Source: Salvia splendens (Eukaryota; Streptophyta; Magnoliopsida; Lamiales; Lamiaceae). Taken from it: a stretch of 64,000 nt of DNA. Below the pieces are notes generated by a model that saw nothing but the letters and a program-made list of their open reading frames with translations, made no database searches and was not told the DNA's origin. The position numbers were made by a program, and so were the translations under genes. Location of the stretch: contig NC_056040.1 in the NCBI RefSeq assembly GCF_004379255.2, forward strand, positions 33,901,779 to 33,965,778, read 5' to 3'. This document shows, piece after piece, positions 22,055 through 33,790 of this stretch. Position 1 is the first letter of the stretch; each line of letters starts with the position of its first letter.

Positions 22055-22771
22055 TCAGATGCATGTGCCTTTCAGGGAACTTGTCTGGAATGGCTTCCGT
22101 ATTTTCTTTTGCAGAATTTGGCGTAGGTGACTCGCCTCTATGTTTTCACATCTTCTCCTATCAACTGCTTCCCACTCAAACTCCTGTAGAAGGAGTAACC
22201 ATCTGATCAAATGCAGGTTTGATCTCCTCTTCGATGATAGGTATTTGATGGCCGCATGGTTTGTATACACCATCACTTTGGAACCTCGTAGGTGCTGTCT
22301 GAACTTCTCAAATGCGAAGACTACTGATAGCATCTCTTTTTCGGTCACATCATAGTTCCTTTGCGCCTGACCCTAGGTTTTTGATGCATAGAGGACAACA
22401 TAACTTTTCCCCTGGATTTTCTGACTTAATATTGCTCCCAAAGCACAGTTACTAGTCTCACATATCACCTCAAAGAAGTGATTCCAGTCAGGGCCGCGTA
22501 TTATAGAATAACTCATCAATCGATCTTTCAGAAATGGGAATGCGGCCTTGCTGACATAAAATAATTTAAACTTTACGTCATCCTGGGGAAACTTCGTTAG
22601 GATCTGGGCTCTTCCGGCAAAATCCTTGATGAGTCCTCCACGGGCCCGAGCGTACTTTAACAAGGCTCTGATCTCCTCCTGGTTAATAGGGTACAGAAGT
22701 TTTGCCACATGAGTGTGCCTTGCCATGACTGTTCGAGGTTCCGACCAGTTTGAACTTCGCTTCTTGGGCAT
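22055..22771 (-). pseudogene. Ath2 RT end and RNase H, broken
   Basis: Begins in the RT connection (YPINQEEIRALLKYAR), then AFPFLKDRLMSYSIIRGPDW and RNase H: FEVICETSNCALGAILSQ (normally CDAS, so the first catalytic Asp is changed), [23 protein letters not shown] (Asp to Asn) and LIRWLLLLQEFEWEAVD. A stop near 22373 splits it. The RT palm with FMDD is missing: it is deleted between the protease linker at 22775 and this point. Confidence 0.87.
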
Positions 22772-22774
22772 CAG

Positions 22775-24295
22775 CTAGGGTTGGTGTTGGAAGAGTAGTT
22801 CTTCCTGTTTCTGCAATCGTGGTTTGACTGTTTTGTGATCTGTCTGGCTGTACAAGTCCTTGAAAGCCATCGGTGATGCTGATACGGAAAGTAGTTGCCT
22901 TGTAAACGAGGATTCCTTCTTCAGCATTCCTTTTAATGGAGCGGCTTGATCAGGTGGTCTCTCGACCCTTCTTGGTTGAGTAATCTCTCTTGCCTCGGCT
23001 GGTTGTGATGGCTGGCAAAATTCCATAATTGCCTTTCTAAAGGCTTGATCATCCATTGGTCCAGTCACTGTCGTATCAGACCATTCTGCTGCCTCTCTCT
23101 TCAGCTGTTCATCTTCAGTGTAACCAGAGGATGGCTCTTCGAAGGATTCCTTTTTCGAATACTCATGTTTCCGAGGGCTGATAGCGTTTACTGTTTGTAT
23201 GCTCTCTCTGCCCTGTGGCATTTTTGCCGCTTCATTAATGCCGACCGTAAGTCGCTCTCCTTTAAACTCCAGATTAATTGTCCCATGGCGGACGTCAATG
23301 ATTGTGTTGGCGGTGGATAGGAAAGGTCTCCCCAAAAGGATCCCAATAGATTCATCTGCTCCTGGTTCCGTCATTTTTATAACAAAGAAGTCGGCGGGAT
23401 ACATGAATCTGTTCACCTTGACGATTTCATCTTCCAGAACTCCCTCGGGGTAAATGCAAGACCCGGCTGCTAGCTGTATTTCTATATTGGTTTTGACGAG
23501 CTTAGCATTCTCCAGCCTCTTGTATATAGAATATGGCATAATATTGATGGAAGCCCCTAGGTCGCACATTGCGTGCTCCATTTGAACGTTTCGGATGGAA
23601 ATTGGGAGCGTAAATACCTCTGGGTCAGTTCTCTTGGAGGGAAGATCACTAGGTTGGATCATACCGGTCACTTCCTCTGCTTTGACCTTCCTCCTCTTTT
23701 CAGCACCCTGTTCACAGATGTTTGACTCTTCTTTCGCTATGACTTGATCAAAGGCTCTGGATTCATGGCTTTTATTAAGACTTGTCCTGGATGCTGGAAA
23801 ACTTGCAGTTGAGCTCTGATAAACTCCTTCTGATTTCAGAGAGACTGTATTGACATTCTCTCGCCCTGCTGGAGGTTGCACTGTAGCCGGAATCTTTCCT
23901 TCATTACCTCTTAGCTCGCCCAGTGACATGGCAACCTGAGATAACTGCTTCGTAAGCATTTCTAATGCAGCTCTCTGTTCTCTCTGGGCTTCCTGCATTT
24001 CTCGCACAGCATCATGGGACTGGTGTCGAATCATATCCCCTGGACCTTCATTTTGCTGCCTGTTATTTCTCTGATTAAATCGGCCTCCTCCATGGCCTTG
24101 CTGGTAAAAACCTGAAGACCCATACTGCTCTGGTTGGTTCTGGGACAGATGATTTTGTTGGTTTCCTTGGAAGTACTGTTGGTTCCCTTGGGATTGCTGG
24201 TTTCCCTTGTGGTACTGCGGGACATAACTCACCATTTGATTACTTGGTTGCCTACCCTGGTTGTTATACTGAGGGGCTTGGTGTTGGTACCCCAT
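22775..24295 (-). pseudogene. Ath2 gag tail and protease
   Basis: A 506-codon open stretch, the longest in the window. It starts in the Gln/Asn-rich gag tail (repeats of QGNQQ), passes EAQREQRAALEMLTKQLSQV, then the protease: FTLPISIRNVQMEHAMC, DLGASINIMP (catalytic Asp) and GILLGRPFLSTANTIIDVRH. A linker with PMDDQAFRKAIMEFC follows, and the frame ends at 22775. Relative to the gag domain upstream it is in another frame; two frameshifts lie between 24493 and 24700. There is no link to an intact RT. Confidence 0.88.
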
Positions 24296-25634
24296 TCTCC
24301 TTCCTGTTGTCGGCTTGACCAGTTAGGCTGTCCTCCACTTGACCAGTTCCCTTGAGGTCCACTTGACCAACCTGCCGGACCTCCTTGCATTCTATTCACT
24401 CCAGTGTTTGGTCTATCCAAGATTCGAGCTGGCCAGTTGGACTGCCCGTCAGAGGGTTGTACCTGTTGTGGTTGGCTTTGATTCTGATCAGTTCATCTGA
24501 AGTTGGGGTGATCCCTCCACGGAGCATCTCTCTGCTTCCCCTGGATCCAGTTGCCATTAGTGTTCCAGTGGCCTACGGTGTTTACTTGCTCTACCTCAGG
24601 GGGAAACTCGCAGTAATAGTAATGATGCTCTTCTGGCGGTGGCGGCTGCGGCACATACTGTGTCTCCTTCGGTGCAGGCGGTGGCGGCAGTCTCATTTTT
24701 TTATTGCTTCCAGCAGTTTCTTCTCTATCTGCTCAAATCGAGCCTCCAGCTTTTCATCGTTGCGCGCCTCAGCTGCGTGCACTGCTCCTCTTCTGTACTG
24801 CCCTCGAGATGTTTCATACGAACGCTTAGCCTTAATCAGCCTCTCCAAAATATTCTTAGCTTGGCTAAAAAGGGATTTTGAGAAATCCCCTTGTGCTGCG
24901 AGGTTGAGGTAGTTCTTGCTGTCCACCGTGAGTCCGCCATAGAAGATCGAGTAGATCTCCTTCTCTCCCAGCTTGTGGTTAGGGCATTCTTGAAGCAGCC
25001 CTTGGAACCTATCCCAGTATTGGACGAGGGGTTCATCATACTCCTGTCTGGCTTCTGTAATTTCCCTTTTTAGGGCACTTATTTTTGATGTTGGAATGAA
25101 ACGATCAAGGAATATCATACGGAACTCAGCCCACGTCCTGATGGATCCTTCCGGCAGCCTTGACAGCCAGACACCCGCATCGCCCTTCAAAACGAAGGGA
25201 ATAGCCTTAAGCCTGTAATCTTCGGACGTGGATCCAGCTGGCACGGGCTGAATATCACAGTATCTGTAGAATTCTTCTAGGAAAGCATACGGACATTCCT
25301 TCGAAAGGCCATAGAAATGGGACAAAATGGCTAGTACTCCTTATTTGATTGCGATGGTCCGCATTCCAGGAGTAGCGGTGATGGCATGTGTGGGCTCTCT
25401 CTCATCATGAACGTGTAGAGAGCCGATTCCCGAGTCGTCGGCGACAACGTCCATCTCTGCTTCCGTTCGTTCTGGTGGTGGTGGTTGTGTTTTCTGCTCG
25501 GTGGCTGCTGCTACTTCTAATGCGGCTCTGCGACGAGTGATAACAACGCCGGCTTCCTGGACTCTCCACTGAGTGTTAGTTCTTCTGTATATCAAGGGAT
25601 GATTCCAGTAATCGCCTTGGTGGTACCTTCTCAT
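24296..25634 (-). pseudogene. gag: Ath2 gag
   Basis: Starts at ATG 25634 (MRRYHQGDYWNHPLIYRRT) and runs to DDSGIGSLHVHDERE. A TCA-to-TAA stop is at 25341-25343, where Ath1 still reads AIKSGV. The Retrotrans_gag domain follows (25325-24780) and is nearly identical to Ath1: FYGLSKECPYAFLEEF, FVLKGDAGVWLSRLP, FYGGLTVDSKNYLNLAAQG. A basic stretch and a Pro-rich segment (PPPPAPKETQYVPQPPPPEE) follow, then frameshifts near 24700 and 24490. Confidence 0.9.
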
Positions 25635-25720
25635 CAACAGCAGGAAAAACAAAAAAAAAATGAGAAACAAAATTATATACACCTACGCACTACGCACAAA
25701 CATAAAGTAACACCATGCTT
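25635..25720 (-). other. Ath2 5' untranslated leader
   Basis: A short A-rich leader between the primer site and the gag ATG, including a run of nine A on the plus strand. Ath1 has an even shorter equivalent, 16938-16981. Confidence 0.6.
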
Positions 25721-25737
25721 CCCCGGCAATGACGCCA
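25721..25737 (-). promoter_or_regulatory. Ath2 primer binding site (mutated)
   Basis: The minus strand reads TGGCGTCATTGCCGGGG, two changes from the Ath1 site TGGCGCCGTTGCCGGGG. It lies three bases after the LTR end. Confidence 0.78.
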
Positions 25738-25740
25738 TTT

Positions 25741-26941
25741 TGGAAGGACTTGGAAAGAGGTCGAAAACACGAAGAGAATGCGGATCAAGTTATATGGAAT
25801 GATAACCGAACCGATTGGATCAGTTAGCAAATGTCGTTGCCACTTAATCAATGCAATCTAGCTCTCGCCCTTTCCGCCTTGCCAAAGTAATTTATAACTC
25901 CCAATTTTTGCACAACTTTAACAGTAAAGCGGCAAGTTCGGGGTCGATCCCATAGAGAAGTTGGTGTGTCGAGTGTGTGAGTAGTGAACAGGGGGGTTGG
26001 CTGCTGCCATGCTTTAACTTGGGAGTTTTTAACTACTGGTTTTAATCTAGACCGAATTAAACTAGCTAGCTTGATCAATGGAAATTTAACTACTGGATCA
26101 AGTGAATTGCAGGTAATAAAAGAAAAGTAAATGCGCGGATTAAAAGTGAAAATAACTTTGATTAAACTAAAAGCTGAGTACAACGTGAAATTTAAACTAA
26201 GCTAACACTTTGGAATCTAAGAAAGTGGTAAAAACTGAGAAAAATCTCAGTGGGAAACTTAAGATAACGCTAACAGAAATGAGTATTCTGCAACGCTCCC
26301 TTTCGGTCGCCCTTTAAACTAAGCTATCTAACTAAGCTAGAGAACTGAACTAAACTAAGCTAGAGAGCTGAACTAAACTAAGCTAGAGAGCTGAACTACG
26401 CTAAATAAATAAGCTAAGCTAAACTAGATGGAAAGTAATGTCTCGGATGCCTTCTTGTGGTGGCACACCCTCTATTTATAAGCTCGATTTGGCTACCAGC
26501 TGGATAACGATCTTGACAGGGAATATTCGCTCATTCTGAGAGTGAGCGACACATTGATTGCTACGTGCTATTCTTCTAGAATGACGACGCTTTTTGGTAA
26601 CAGATTCGTGACTCAGCTTCGTCCTTGCCTCTCATATTCCAGCACGTGTCCCCTTCTAGAACGTCATCCTTGATAACAGAATGGTGCGCTATATCCAGCT
26701 CATTTCCTCACGTGTTCTTCTTCTAGAAGCCAACGGTCCCCACCTAACTGCTTGATCGCTCCCCCTTGATCAACTCCCCCAATTCTTGGCCTTTTATCAC
26801 CTTTTGTACTTGCTTGATCAGTTCGGCCTTGCTGCCTTGGTTAAGTGGTATTTCTACACATTTAACACTTGTTTTGCGCGATAAACCGATCAAGTAGCAT
26901 GTATTTCACCCTTAAACCGATGCATGAAATGAGCCTTATCA
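25741..26941 (-). repeat. Ath2 5' LTR
   Basis: 1201 bp. On the minus strand it starts TGATAAGGCTC (26941) and ends GTCCTTCCA (25741). A minus-strand TATA box lies near 26472-26482 and the ctgaactaa repeat at about 26318-26430. The right neighbour is Cop2 RT with the target duplication aatgc (26942-26946). Confidence 0.9.
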
Positions 26942-27792
26942 AATGCAGTCTTAACGTCCATCTGCCATACATCCCAATCCATATAAGCTGTTATAGACAA
27001 CAGTATCTGGATCGATTTGAGCATGGCCACTGGGGAGAAAGTCTCGTCGTAATCGACACCTTCCTTTTGGGTATACCCCTTGGCCACTAGTCTTGCCTTG
27101 AAGACTTTAACTCGTCCATCGGGTTCACGTTTACGTTTATATATCCACTTGCTCCCAATGACAGTACAGCCTTCGGGTAGGACGGACAAATTGTAGACGT
27201 CTTTGTCTATCATAGATTGTAGTTCTGAATCCATTGCTTTCACCCATTGGCAATGATCGACATCTGCCAGCGCCTCTGCAAAGTTCCATGGATCTAACAC
27301 ATTGTTGTCCGATGAGTGATCCATGGATTCCCCCAAACCAATGTATCTGTCGGATTCATGCGAGACCCTCCCACTGCGGCGCGGTACTACAATACTTGGT
27401 GTAGAAGTTGAAGTTTCGGGAATAGTTTGTACACCTGGTACTTGTTCTTGGTTAATGGAACTTGTGATATAATTTAGCTCTTCTAGAGCTACTTCACTGC
27501 TGGGTCTATGATTCATTACAAAGTCTTACTCTAAGAATGTGACGTGAGTGCTCACAATAACTTTCTTATCTCGGAGACTAAAGAATTCATAACCTTTCGT
27601 CCCTTTGAGGTACCCTATAAACATACACACATCCGTCCTAGATCCTAGCTTAGTTGGATCCTTTTCCAATACATGAGTCGGGCAACCCCAAATCTTGAGA
27701 TGTGCTAGATTGTGCTTGCGCCCAGTCCACAACTCATAAGGAGTAGTAGGTATGGATTTTGACGCTAAATTGTCTAATATATGGCTTGCAGA
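26942..27792 (-). pseudogene. Cop2 integrase end and RT start
   Basis: Reading leftward from 27792, the frame opens in SASHILDNLASKSIPTTPYE and GCPTHVLEKDPTKLGS of the copia integrase C-terminus. A TAA at 27526-27528 follows (the related copies read GAG or GAA). The linker has PRRSGRVSHESDRYIG, then [44 protein letters not shown] and MDVKTAF, where the Athila LTR interrupts it at 26941. The remaining RT is at 5287-6493. Apart from the one stop the frame is clean. Confidence 0.92.
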
Positions 27793-29226
27793 TGTTAGGG
27801 TTTGTATACTAGAAATCATCTTTCGAGTGATTGAATACTGTAAAACTCTAATAATTATTTTCCAATGAATGCAACAGATTATTTTTGTCATAATGTTGTT
27901 ATGTTTTACATTTAATGGATGTTTATTGCATATTTAAATGTATAAGCGAACATAACATAAGTCTAAGTCTTTGTTCTAGTAGACCGGTTGTGGGCTGCGC
28001 TCAATTTAAGGTACGCGGTCAGTTCTGAACAAAGAAAAATAAGAATTTCACAACCCAGATAGACCTAGACTACCTATCGTGAAAGGTTGCAATGTCAGTC
28101 CGATTATTTCTAAGCCTTATTGAAATATGATGACGTTGGTGTGGTATAGCACTGAATGGATCTAACAGCAGGACGAGTCTTTATGCTATATACTGAAAGA
28201 CGAGGTCTTGATAATTAATTTCTTAATCAATGTACATTAGCATTGAGCATACGATATTAGGTATCTACTACTTTGACTTACCAAAGGTGCGGGTTTTTCG
28301 TCACCCAACGATCCAGGTATATTGGGTGATGGTGATCATTGTCTAGCGGTGCTAGGATTGCTATTATGTTGAATCGTGCGCGAGGAGAGTCTCGTTTGAT
28401 AACATCCACAAGAGGAGCTCGAAACGAGGTTTTACTATTCCGAACCTAGCTAGTTGGAGTTTAATTACTCTATGAATAATAAATAAGAGTTTCTTGCTAA
28501 GTCCACTCTTGGAGAATAAAATATGTTAATTAATTAAGTCCATAGCAGACATTAATTAATTAATGGATGTTTCTATCTTAAGCGCGGGAAATGAATTAAA
28601 CAAATAAAAGGAAACCAGGAATACTTGTAATTTCGGATTTGAAAAGGCAATGCAATATTACTTCTGTAGTGGCTGCTTGTAATATTCCAATATAAGTTTA
28701 TATTAAATTGTGGGTTCAATTTAATTAGTAAAAAGCTAATTGGGTGAGGCCATGTCCAAATTCTTCCTTAGATCCCTGACTGGGCCAAATATGTGACTTT
28801 ATAAATAGGAGAATAAAAGAGACAGAAAATATAATTATTATTGCTCAGAATTTTCGTCCCCCTCAAAGAAAGAGAGAGGATTCGAAAATTGCTCCCTCCG
28901 TGAACTGAGTTCTGTCTTCATTATTCGAGTCCAAGTATTCTGGTGAGATTTGCCCACACAAATATCAGTATACAGCCCGGGACACCAGTCAGAAGATCAG
29001 AGGTCGAGTACTGAAGATCTTCACGTGGAGACGGAGCAAGCCATCATCGATTCTTGATTGAATAAACGAGGTAAATTGGCTAATTCCGTAGTGAGCATGT
29101 TTTAATTCAAGTTATGAGCATGATACATGTTATAATTACGCGAATAGAATTTGTCTGAATAATCTGCTAAATATATCAAATTTATGTGATTGGATCTCAT
29201 GCACGCTTCCGCTACCAACCCCTTCA
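27793..29226 (+). repeat. Cop3 5' LTR
   Basis: 1434 bp, TGTTAGGGTTTG...CCCCTTCA. The TATA box (TATAAATA) is at 28800-28807. The terminus at 27793 directly abuts Cop2 integrase (…ggcttgcaga). It is the same family as the LTRs at 3831-5179, 48835-50297, 55391-56496 and 59793-60897. Confidence 0.93.
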
Positions 29227-29782
29227 ATTGGTATCAGAGCCAGTCTTTGGCTCTGATTATTTGGATTTAAATTTCGTGGAATTCATGTATGCATGTATTA
29301 TTTGATTGCGAAGCATGTTCTCGGTGTTTTGTTTAATTTATTATGCATGATGAACTGAAGAACTATCGAATCAAAGAACTTGAATTGCTCGATCGTACGA
29401 GACGTGCAATCAGTCGGCGCTCGCGCCGAGACAGATTGCACCACGCGCGATCGAGGTAGGGTAGTCGAGACAATGGGAGCCAGGGAACAGCGATCACGGG
29501 GCGACGTGCAGACGAGTATGGGCTCGTGCACGCCGCTGGCCGAGACCGCACGCCCCAGACGGAGCTCGCGTCGAGATCAACACGACGAAAGGCGTGGCAC
29601 GACAGTTCGACCGAGAACATGCCGAGGTGCTGAGCCACCAGGCCGAGAACCCTAGGCGGAAGGGTCGAGACGGATGGCGGCGCTGGCCGAGAGCAGTTGC
29701 GCTGTCGCACGAGCCGCTGGCCTGGAGCGCGCGCCACCCGGTGCATTGAAGATGCCAAGACAGGCGGTCGGAGCTGGCCGAG
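29227..29782 (+). other. Cop3 leader, first part, with GC-rich block
   Basis: The primer site TGGTATCAGAGC at 29229-29240 (3' end of plant initiator-Met tRNA) opens the leader. From about 29395 the composition turns sharply GC-rich, with a recurring CCGAGA motif (for example 29428, 29542 and 29642), up to the Tekay insertion at 29783. The leader resumes at 43414. No protein family is recognised here. Confidence 0.75.
29778..29782. other. Target duplication CCGAG, left copy (Tekay array)
   Basis: ccgag immediately before the LTR start TGTAACATCC; an identical ccgag follows the last LTR at 43409-43413. CCGAG is common in this leader, so a chance match is possible but unlikely at both exact borders. 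Confidence 0.85.
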
Positions 29783-32700
29783 TGTAACATCCCAAATTTT
29801 TGTGACTCTTCTTATATGTTATTCGAATTTTGGATTCTTGGAATTATGAAACTTTCGTTTCTATGTGATTAAGTGTTTTGCGTGAAATAAATTTTCGTGG
29901 TTAATGTGGAATGATGAGCTTGATGTTTTATATTTTCCAATGTGGGGAAATAAATAATAGGATCATGCATTTATTTTTTTCGAGCCAATTCATTGGAATT
30001 TTCGGCTCTTCCTAATTATTGAAATAGTATTTCATTTCTTGGATTTAATTAATTATCTTGGGATACTTATCCAAATTAAATCCAAACCAAATGACCCTAA
30101 ATGGTACTACATGGAATTCGAACTCCATTTTTATTTTCCTTGGGAGTTTTCGAAAATCTCCTATAGGAGAAAGAATTATTTACATTTGATTTAATTGGTG
30201 CTTTATTGACTCTCTTCCTTTGAATTTAATCCAATTAAATCTTGTTATAATTTATTTCTTCACCTAAAATAAATAGAGAGTTTGGACATTCCTTGGTTAG
30301 CAATTTTCGGCCCCTCCACTAAATTTTGGAGGATATTTTATTTATTTCCTAATTTGTGGAATCCCTTTTTATTCAAATAAATTCCTATGTCTAATTAATT
30401 GGGGATGTGAATATTTTTTTTCTCCTACTTTTCTCCCATATCACACGCCCCCTATGCAATATTTTCCTTGTGGGAATTTAATTAATTGTTGCCTATTTTA
30501 TGGGAGCCTTTTTCCTATAAATAAATTGCCTAATTTAAATCATATTCTTTTAATTGGGGATTTAAATAATTTCCTTGTGCAAATTCCTTATGGAAATTTT
30601 CGGCCCCCACCATTATTTTCATACTTGGAGATTTAATTTATTTTGTTCCCTTGTTTATGAAATATTCACTTTTATTTCCTAAGTTGTGAATATATTCTCT
30701 CCAAGTAAATACCAAATAAATTCCTTGCTATTCCTACATGGATTTTTCAAAAATTTCCTCCCCTTCCCACATGCTTATTTTATTCTTTTAATTGTGGGAT
30801 TTATTTAATTGTATTTTTCCCCACAATTAATTAATTAATTGATTTTAAACCTAACCCTAATCCTATAAAAACACCTAAACTAAACCCTAGCCCCCATTCT
30901 CCCTCAATTTTCGTGCCTCCCTCCTCCCTCTCCACATTCTCTCCAAAAAAACTTCTTCCACCATTGTTTCTTGCATCCATTGAAGTTATTTTCAAGAATC
31001 TCCGACGAATCACCTCGTTTCTTGATTCTACCGATTCGTTTTGTCAAAGAAGGTATATTGGCTTCACTTTTCCTCATTCTTTTCATTTGAACCATGTTCT
31101 TGAATCCTACATGCATGTAGTGGGTGTAGGAATCGTAGATCGCAAGTTTAATCGGTGGGGAAAGTGAGTTTGCTTGAAAACCTTGATAAATACGCGTTTC
31201 AATTGAATTGTGTGAAGTTTGATTGGAATCTTTGGTGAATGATGTAAGTTATGTGCAAACATGATTAAGAGAGTCTTATCAAGAATTATTGTGTTTTATA
31301 AGCATGAGAATTGGTGTTTGGATGATTGAGAAGGAAACCCTAATTTAGAAATTGTGTATCTGTTATCTATGATGTTCGACCAGTAGCTTCTGATGAGTGA
31401 TTGACCTATCAAACGGCCGAATTTTGATATGAAAGTTTTACTGAGTAAACTTCAAGGTGTTACCTGTGTCTCGTGTGAATTTCAGACCTTTTTATCAAAA
31501 AATGAATTTTTAATAAATTTTTGAAGTTGACTGCGCAAATCTGCCAGAAACTCGTGTTCTCGCCAAGAATGTTTCGTTTTCTGTTTGACTAACCAAATGA
31601 CCTCCGAATGATGTGATCGCGTGAGATACGTCGAAATATACTATGGTGTGTTTTTCCATCTTTGTGACGAACGTTGGGTTGGGTAATTTTGAGAGAACGG
31701 TGAAAGAAACGATAGGACATGCATCGTAATATATTTTTGTGGAAGGCTGACTTGTGTTGTCGTTGACAAGGCTGATTGTGTATTCGTGAACTCGAGGAAC
31801 AAGAGTTGCCATAAGTTGGATTCTGAATTGTTAAGCGGATGAGGTGGGCTTTCTTTTCAAACCCCTTTATTTTTCCGAAAATATGATGTGGTGTTATAAG
31901 GGTGGTTTAAAGTGTTATGTCATGCCGTGATTGTTTTGATGTTGAGATTTTTGCCTGATGCCTAGTTCGTTTGAGCTTGCTCCGTTAGGCTATAGGGCTA
32001 TGTTGAGATTGTGCTTGATGCCTAGTTTGTGAGTTCGCTCCATTAGGCTATAGGGCTATGATAAACGAATTCGGGTCTGAGTAAGGCCGTAAACCCTATC
32101 AGGCTGTGTACACAGAGGGGATCGTGAGCCGTCCTTGCTAGTCGGCCGGTCTCGTGGGCGAATAGTGTGGCCACACTTTCGTCGCACTATGGTAAGAGGA
32201 TATGATTGATTGATTGATGTGATAAATTGTCTGGCCAGACTTGGATTTTTTGTGTTCTCGTGATATTTCTTACTATATAAAACTCGAGATCACTGGTATG
32301 GATGACATAACTTATTAAAATGTTTTCGGCATGAGCCCATTGAGTACAACAAGTACTCAGCCCTGCATATTCTTTTTCTTATGTGCAGGTTGAGTGGGAT
32401 GTTGCGGTGGATGTTGAGCTGGCTAAAGACCCTAGGATACGTTGTGTCGTCATACATAGGCGTGATCCTTGACTCTCCCTTTGAACCTTATTTCCGCTGC
32501 TAGGTTTTGAATCATGTTTCAATACTTAAATCTTTTCGTACTATGTTGAGCATGTTTTGGTCACGTTAGGTTTTAAACGTCTATTTACATTATTATCTGG
32601 AAATGATGTCTTTCACGTGAGTTAGACTACATGTTTTTCTTAGAAGTTGATTGGGTCTTAAATAACTGTTTTTCTCCGCTGCTTCTTTTAAAAATATTTA

Positions 32701-32868
32701 TCATATGTTGTTTTATTTAATAGCAAAGTTATAATTTTAAGTTTCTTTAAAACAAAAAGAAAATTTTTCTTCATCCTTTAAGTTAATTAAGTTTTCAATA
32801 GAAATCTACCCTTTACATGTATCACGATCGCCGCGTTTGTAGCAACCCTGGTATGGGCGGTCGTGACA
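29783..32868 (+). repeat. Tekay LTR 1
   Basis: 3086 bp, TGTAACATCCC...GGTCGTGACA. TATA box TATAAAA at 30864-30870. It has two diverged repeats ending in ttaggctatagggctatg near 31958-32060 and a perfect hairpin (TGAGTAC/GTACTCA) at 32341-32359. It lacks 11 bp (gaaaatgagga) present in LTRs 2 and 3 and has many private substitutions. Confidence 0.94.
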
Positions 32869-33790
32869 GAGTGGTATCAGAGCTTTGTTCTTTTGCTCTG
32901 GTCCGAGAGTCTTCTTTTACTTTGAGTCTAAGTTAGTGAACCCTTATTGACTAGAAGTGTCACGAAGGCTCAACATCCAAAGCATCACGCTCAACCAAGG
33001 AAAGTGAGGTATGTTTTAAGTTGTTGATGAAATGTGTGAACGATGTATAAAATTCACGATATGATGAGGATGTTTTGGGCAAAAGAATGCATGAGCATGT
33101 AATTACGTGATGATGTGATGTTATTTTCATGTTGAAATTCGAGAATAAATGATATGATGACATACATATGTTGAATGTGAGCATGATGATTTAAACGCGT
33201 GTATTATGGGTGAAAACAATATTGTGATAGTGTAGAAGTGTGATGTTATATATGGTATGAGGTGCGAAGTATGATGCGTTATTTTATGGAGTGTTTTATA
33301 CGGATGATGAAAGTTGATGTGAAAGTACGTTTTAGTTTGAGTCAAAACTTTTATTTTTAAAAGTGAGATGAGGAAAATTTTTAGGAAAGTGTGAAGGTGT
33401 AAAGAAAATTATTTCAAAAGTTTCGAATATAATGTGAAGTTCGAAAGTGTTTTGCTATGGGATATGAAATTGTGGTGTGTTTATCTTGAGGTATGAATTA
33501 CGTAAATTGAAGTAGATGATGATCTATGAGATGATGAATTGTGTTGTGAAATTAGAGTGCCTAAAATATAAGCCTAGTTGACCGCGTGAATCGTAGTTCT
33601 AAGTTGAAAACTTAACAATTGCTTTTCCGTGCAATGAAACGTACGAGAATATGAGAGTTTAGGCAAACGCTTAAGTCAAGGTGCGAGACAAGAAGAACCG
33701 ATGCTAAGAGATATTTTCATGAAACGACGAGCGATCATACTCGCGATTTAAATTAGTATAGTTCAATCTTGCGTAAGTGGAAGCACGAAT
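32869..33790 (+). other. Tekay internal 1: primer site and untranslated leader
   Basis: The primer site TGGTATCAGAGC (initiator-Met) lies at about 32872-32883. The following 900 bp are AT-rich with no gag-like frame. In a full-length Tekay element gag, protease, RT and RNase H would lie between here and the integrase, so an internal deletion has removed them. Confidence 0.8.

Larger units (their letters stand above)
6494..26941 (-). mobile_element. Athila block: Ath2 with Ath1 nested in its 3' LTR
   Basis: Both elements read on the minus strand in Ty3/gypsy order gag-PR-RT-RNase H-INT. They have Athila-like traits: a DLGAS protease, an integrase with [20 protein letters not shown], an extra ORF after pol and a TGGCGCC-type primer site. 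Outer element Ath2: 5' LTR 25741-26941, internal 18855-25740, 3' LTR split into about 6494-6955 and 18177-18854. Inner element Ath1: internal 7664-17001, 5' LTR 17002-18176, 3' LTR merged into the mosaic LTR 6494-7663. Termini are TG...CA, and the target duplication lies around the entire block. Confidence 0.88.
3831..27792 (-). mobile_element. Cop2: minus-strand Ty1/copia element split by the Athila block
   Basis: Cop2 reads on the minus strand: 3' LTR (3831-5179), RNase H and most of RT (5287-6493), then after the 20.4-kb Athila insertion the RT start and integrase end (26942-27792). The halves meet within the RT motif KTAFLNG and share a near-perfect 5-bp duplication (aacgc at 6489-6493, aatgc at 26942-26946). 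The upstream half (rest of integrase, protease, gag, 5' LTR) is absent: at 27792 the element is cut by the first base of the Cop3 LTR. Its LTR and proteins are of the same family as Cop3 and Cop4. Confidence 0.92.

Noticed and set aside
29363..29758. Overlapping open frames of 90-130 codons on both strands in the GC-rich leader
   Set aside because: High GC content lengthens chance frames. They start at non-ATG codons, overlap antisense, and are not kept in the Cop4 leader.
30913..31167. An 84-codon frame conserved in all three Tekay LTRs (also 36171 and 41441)
   Set aside because: It starts at a non-ATG codon, has no known domain, and is conserved only because the LTRs are recent copies of each other.
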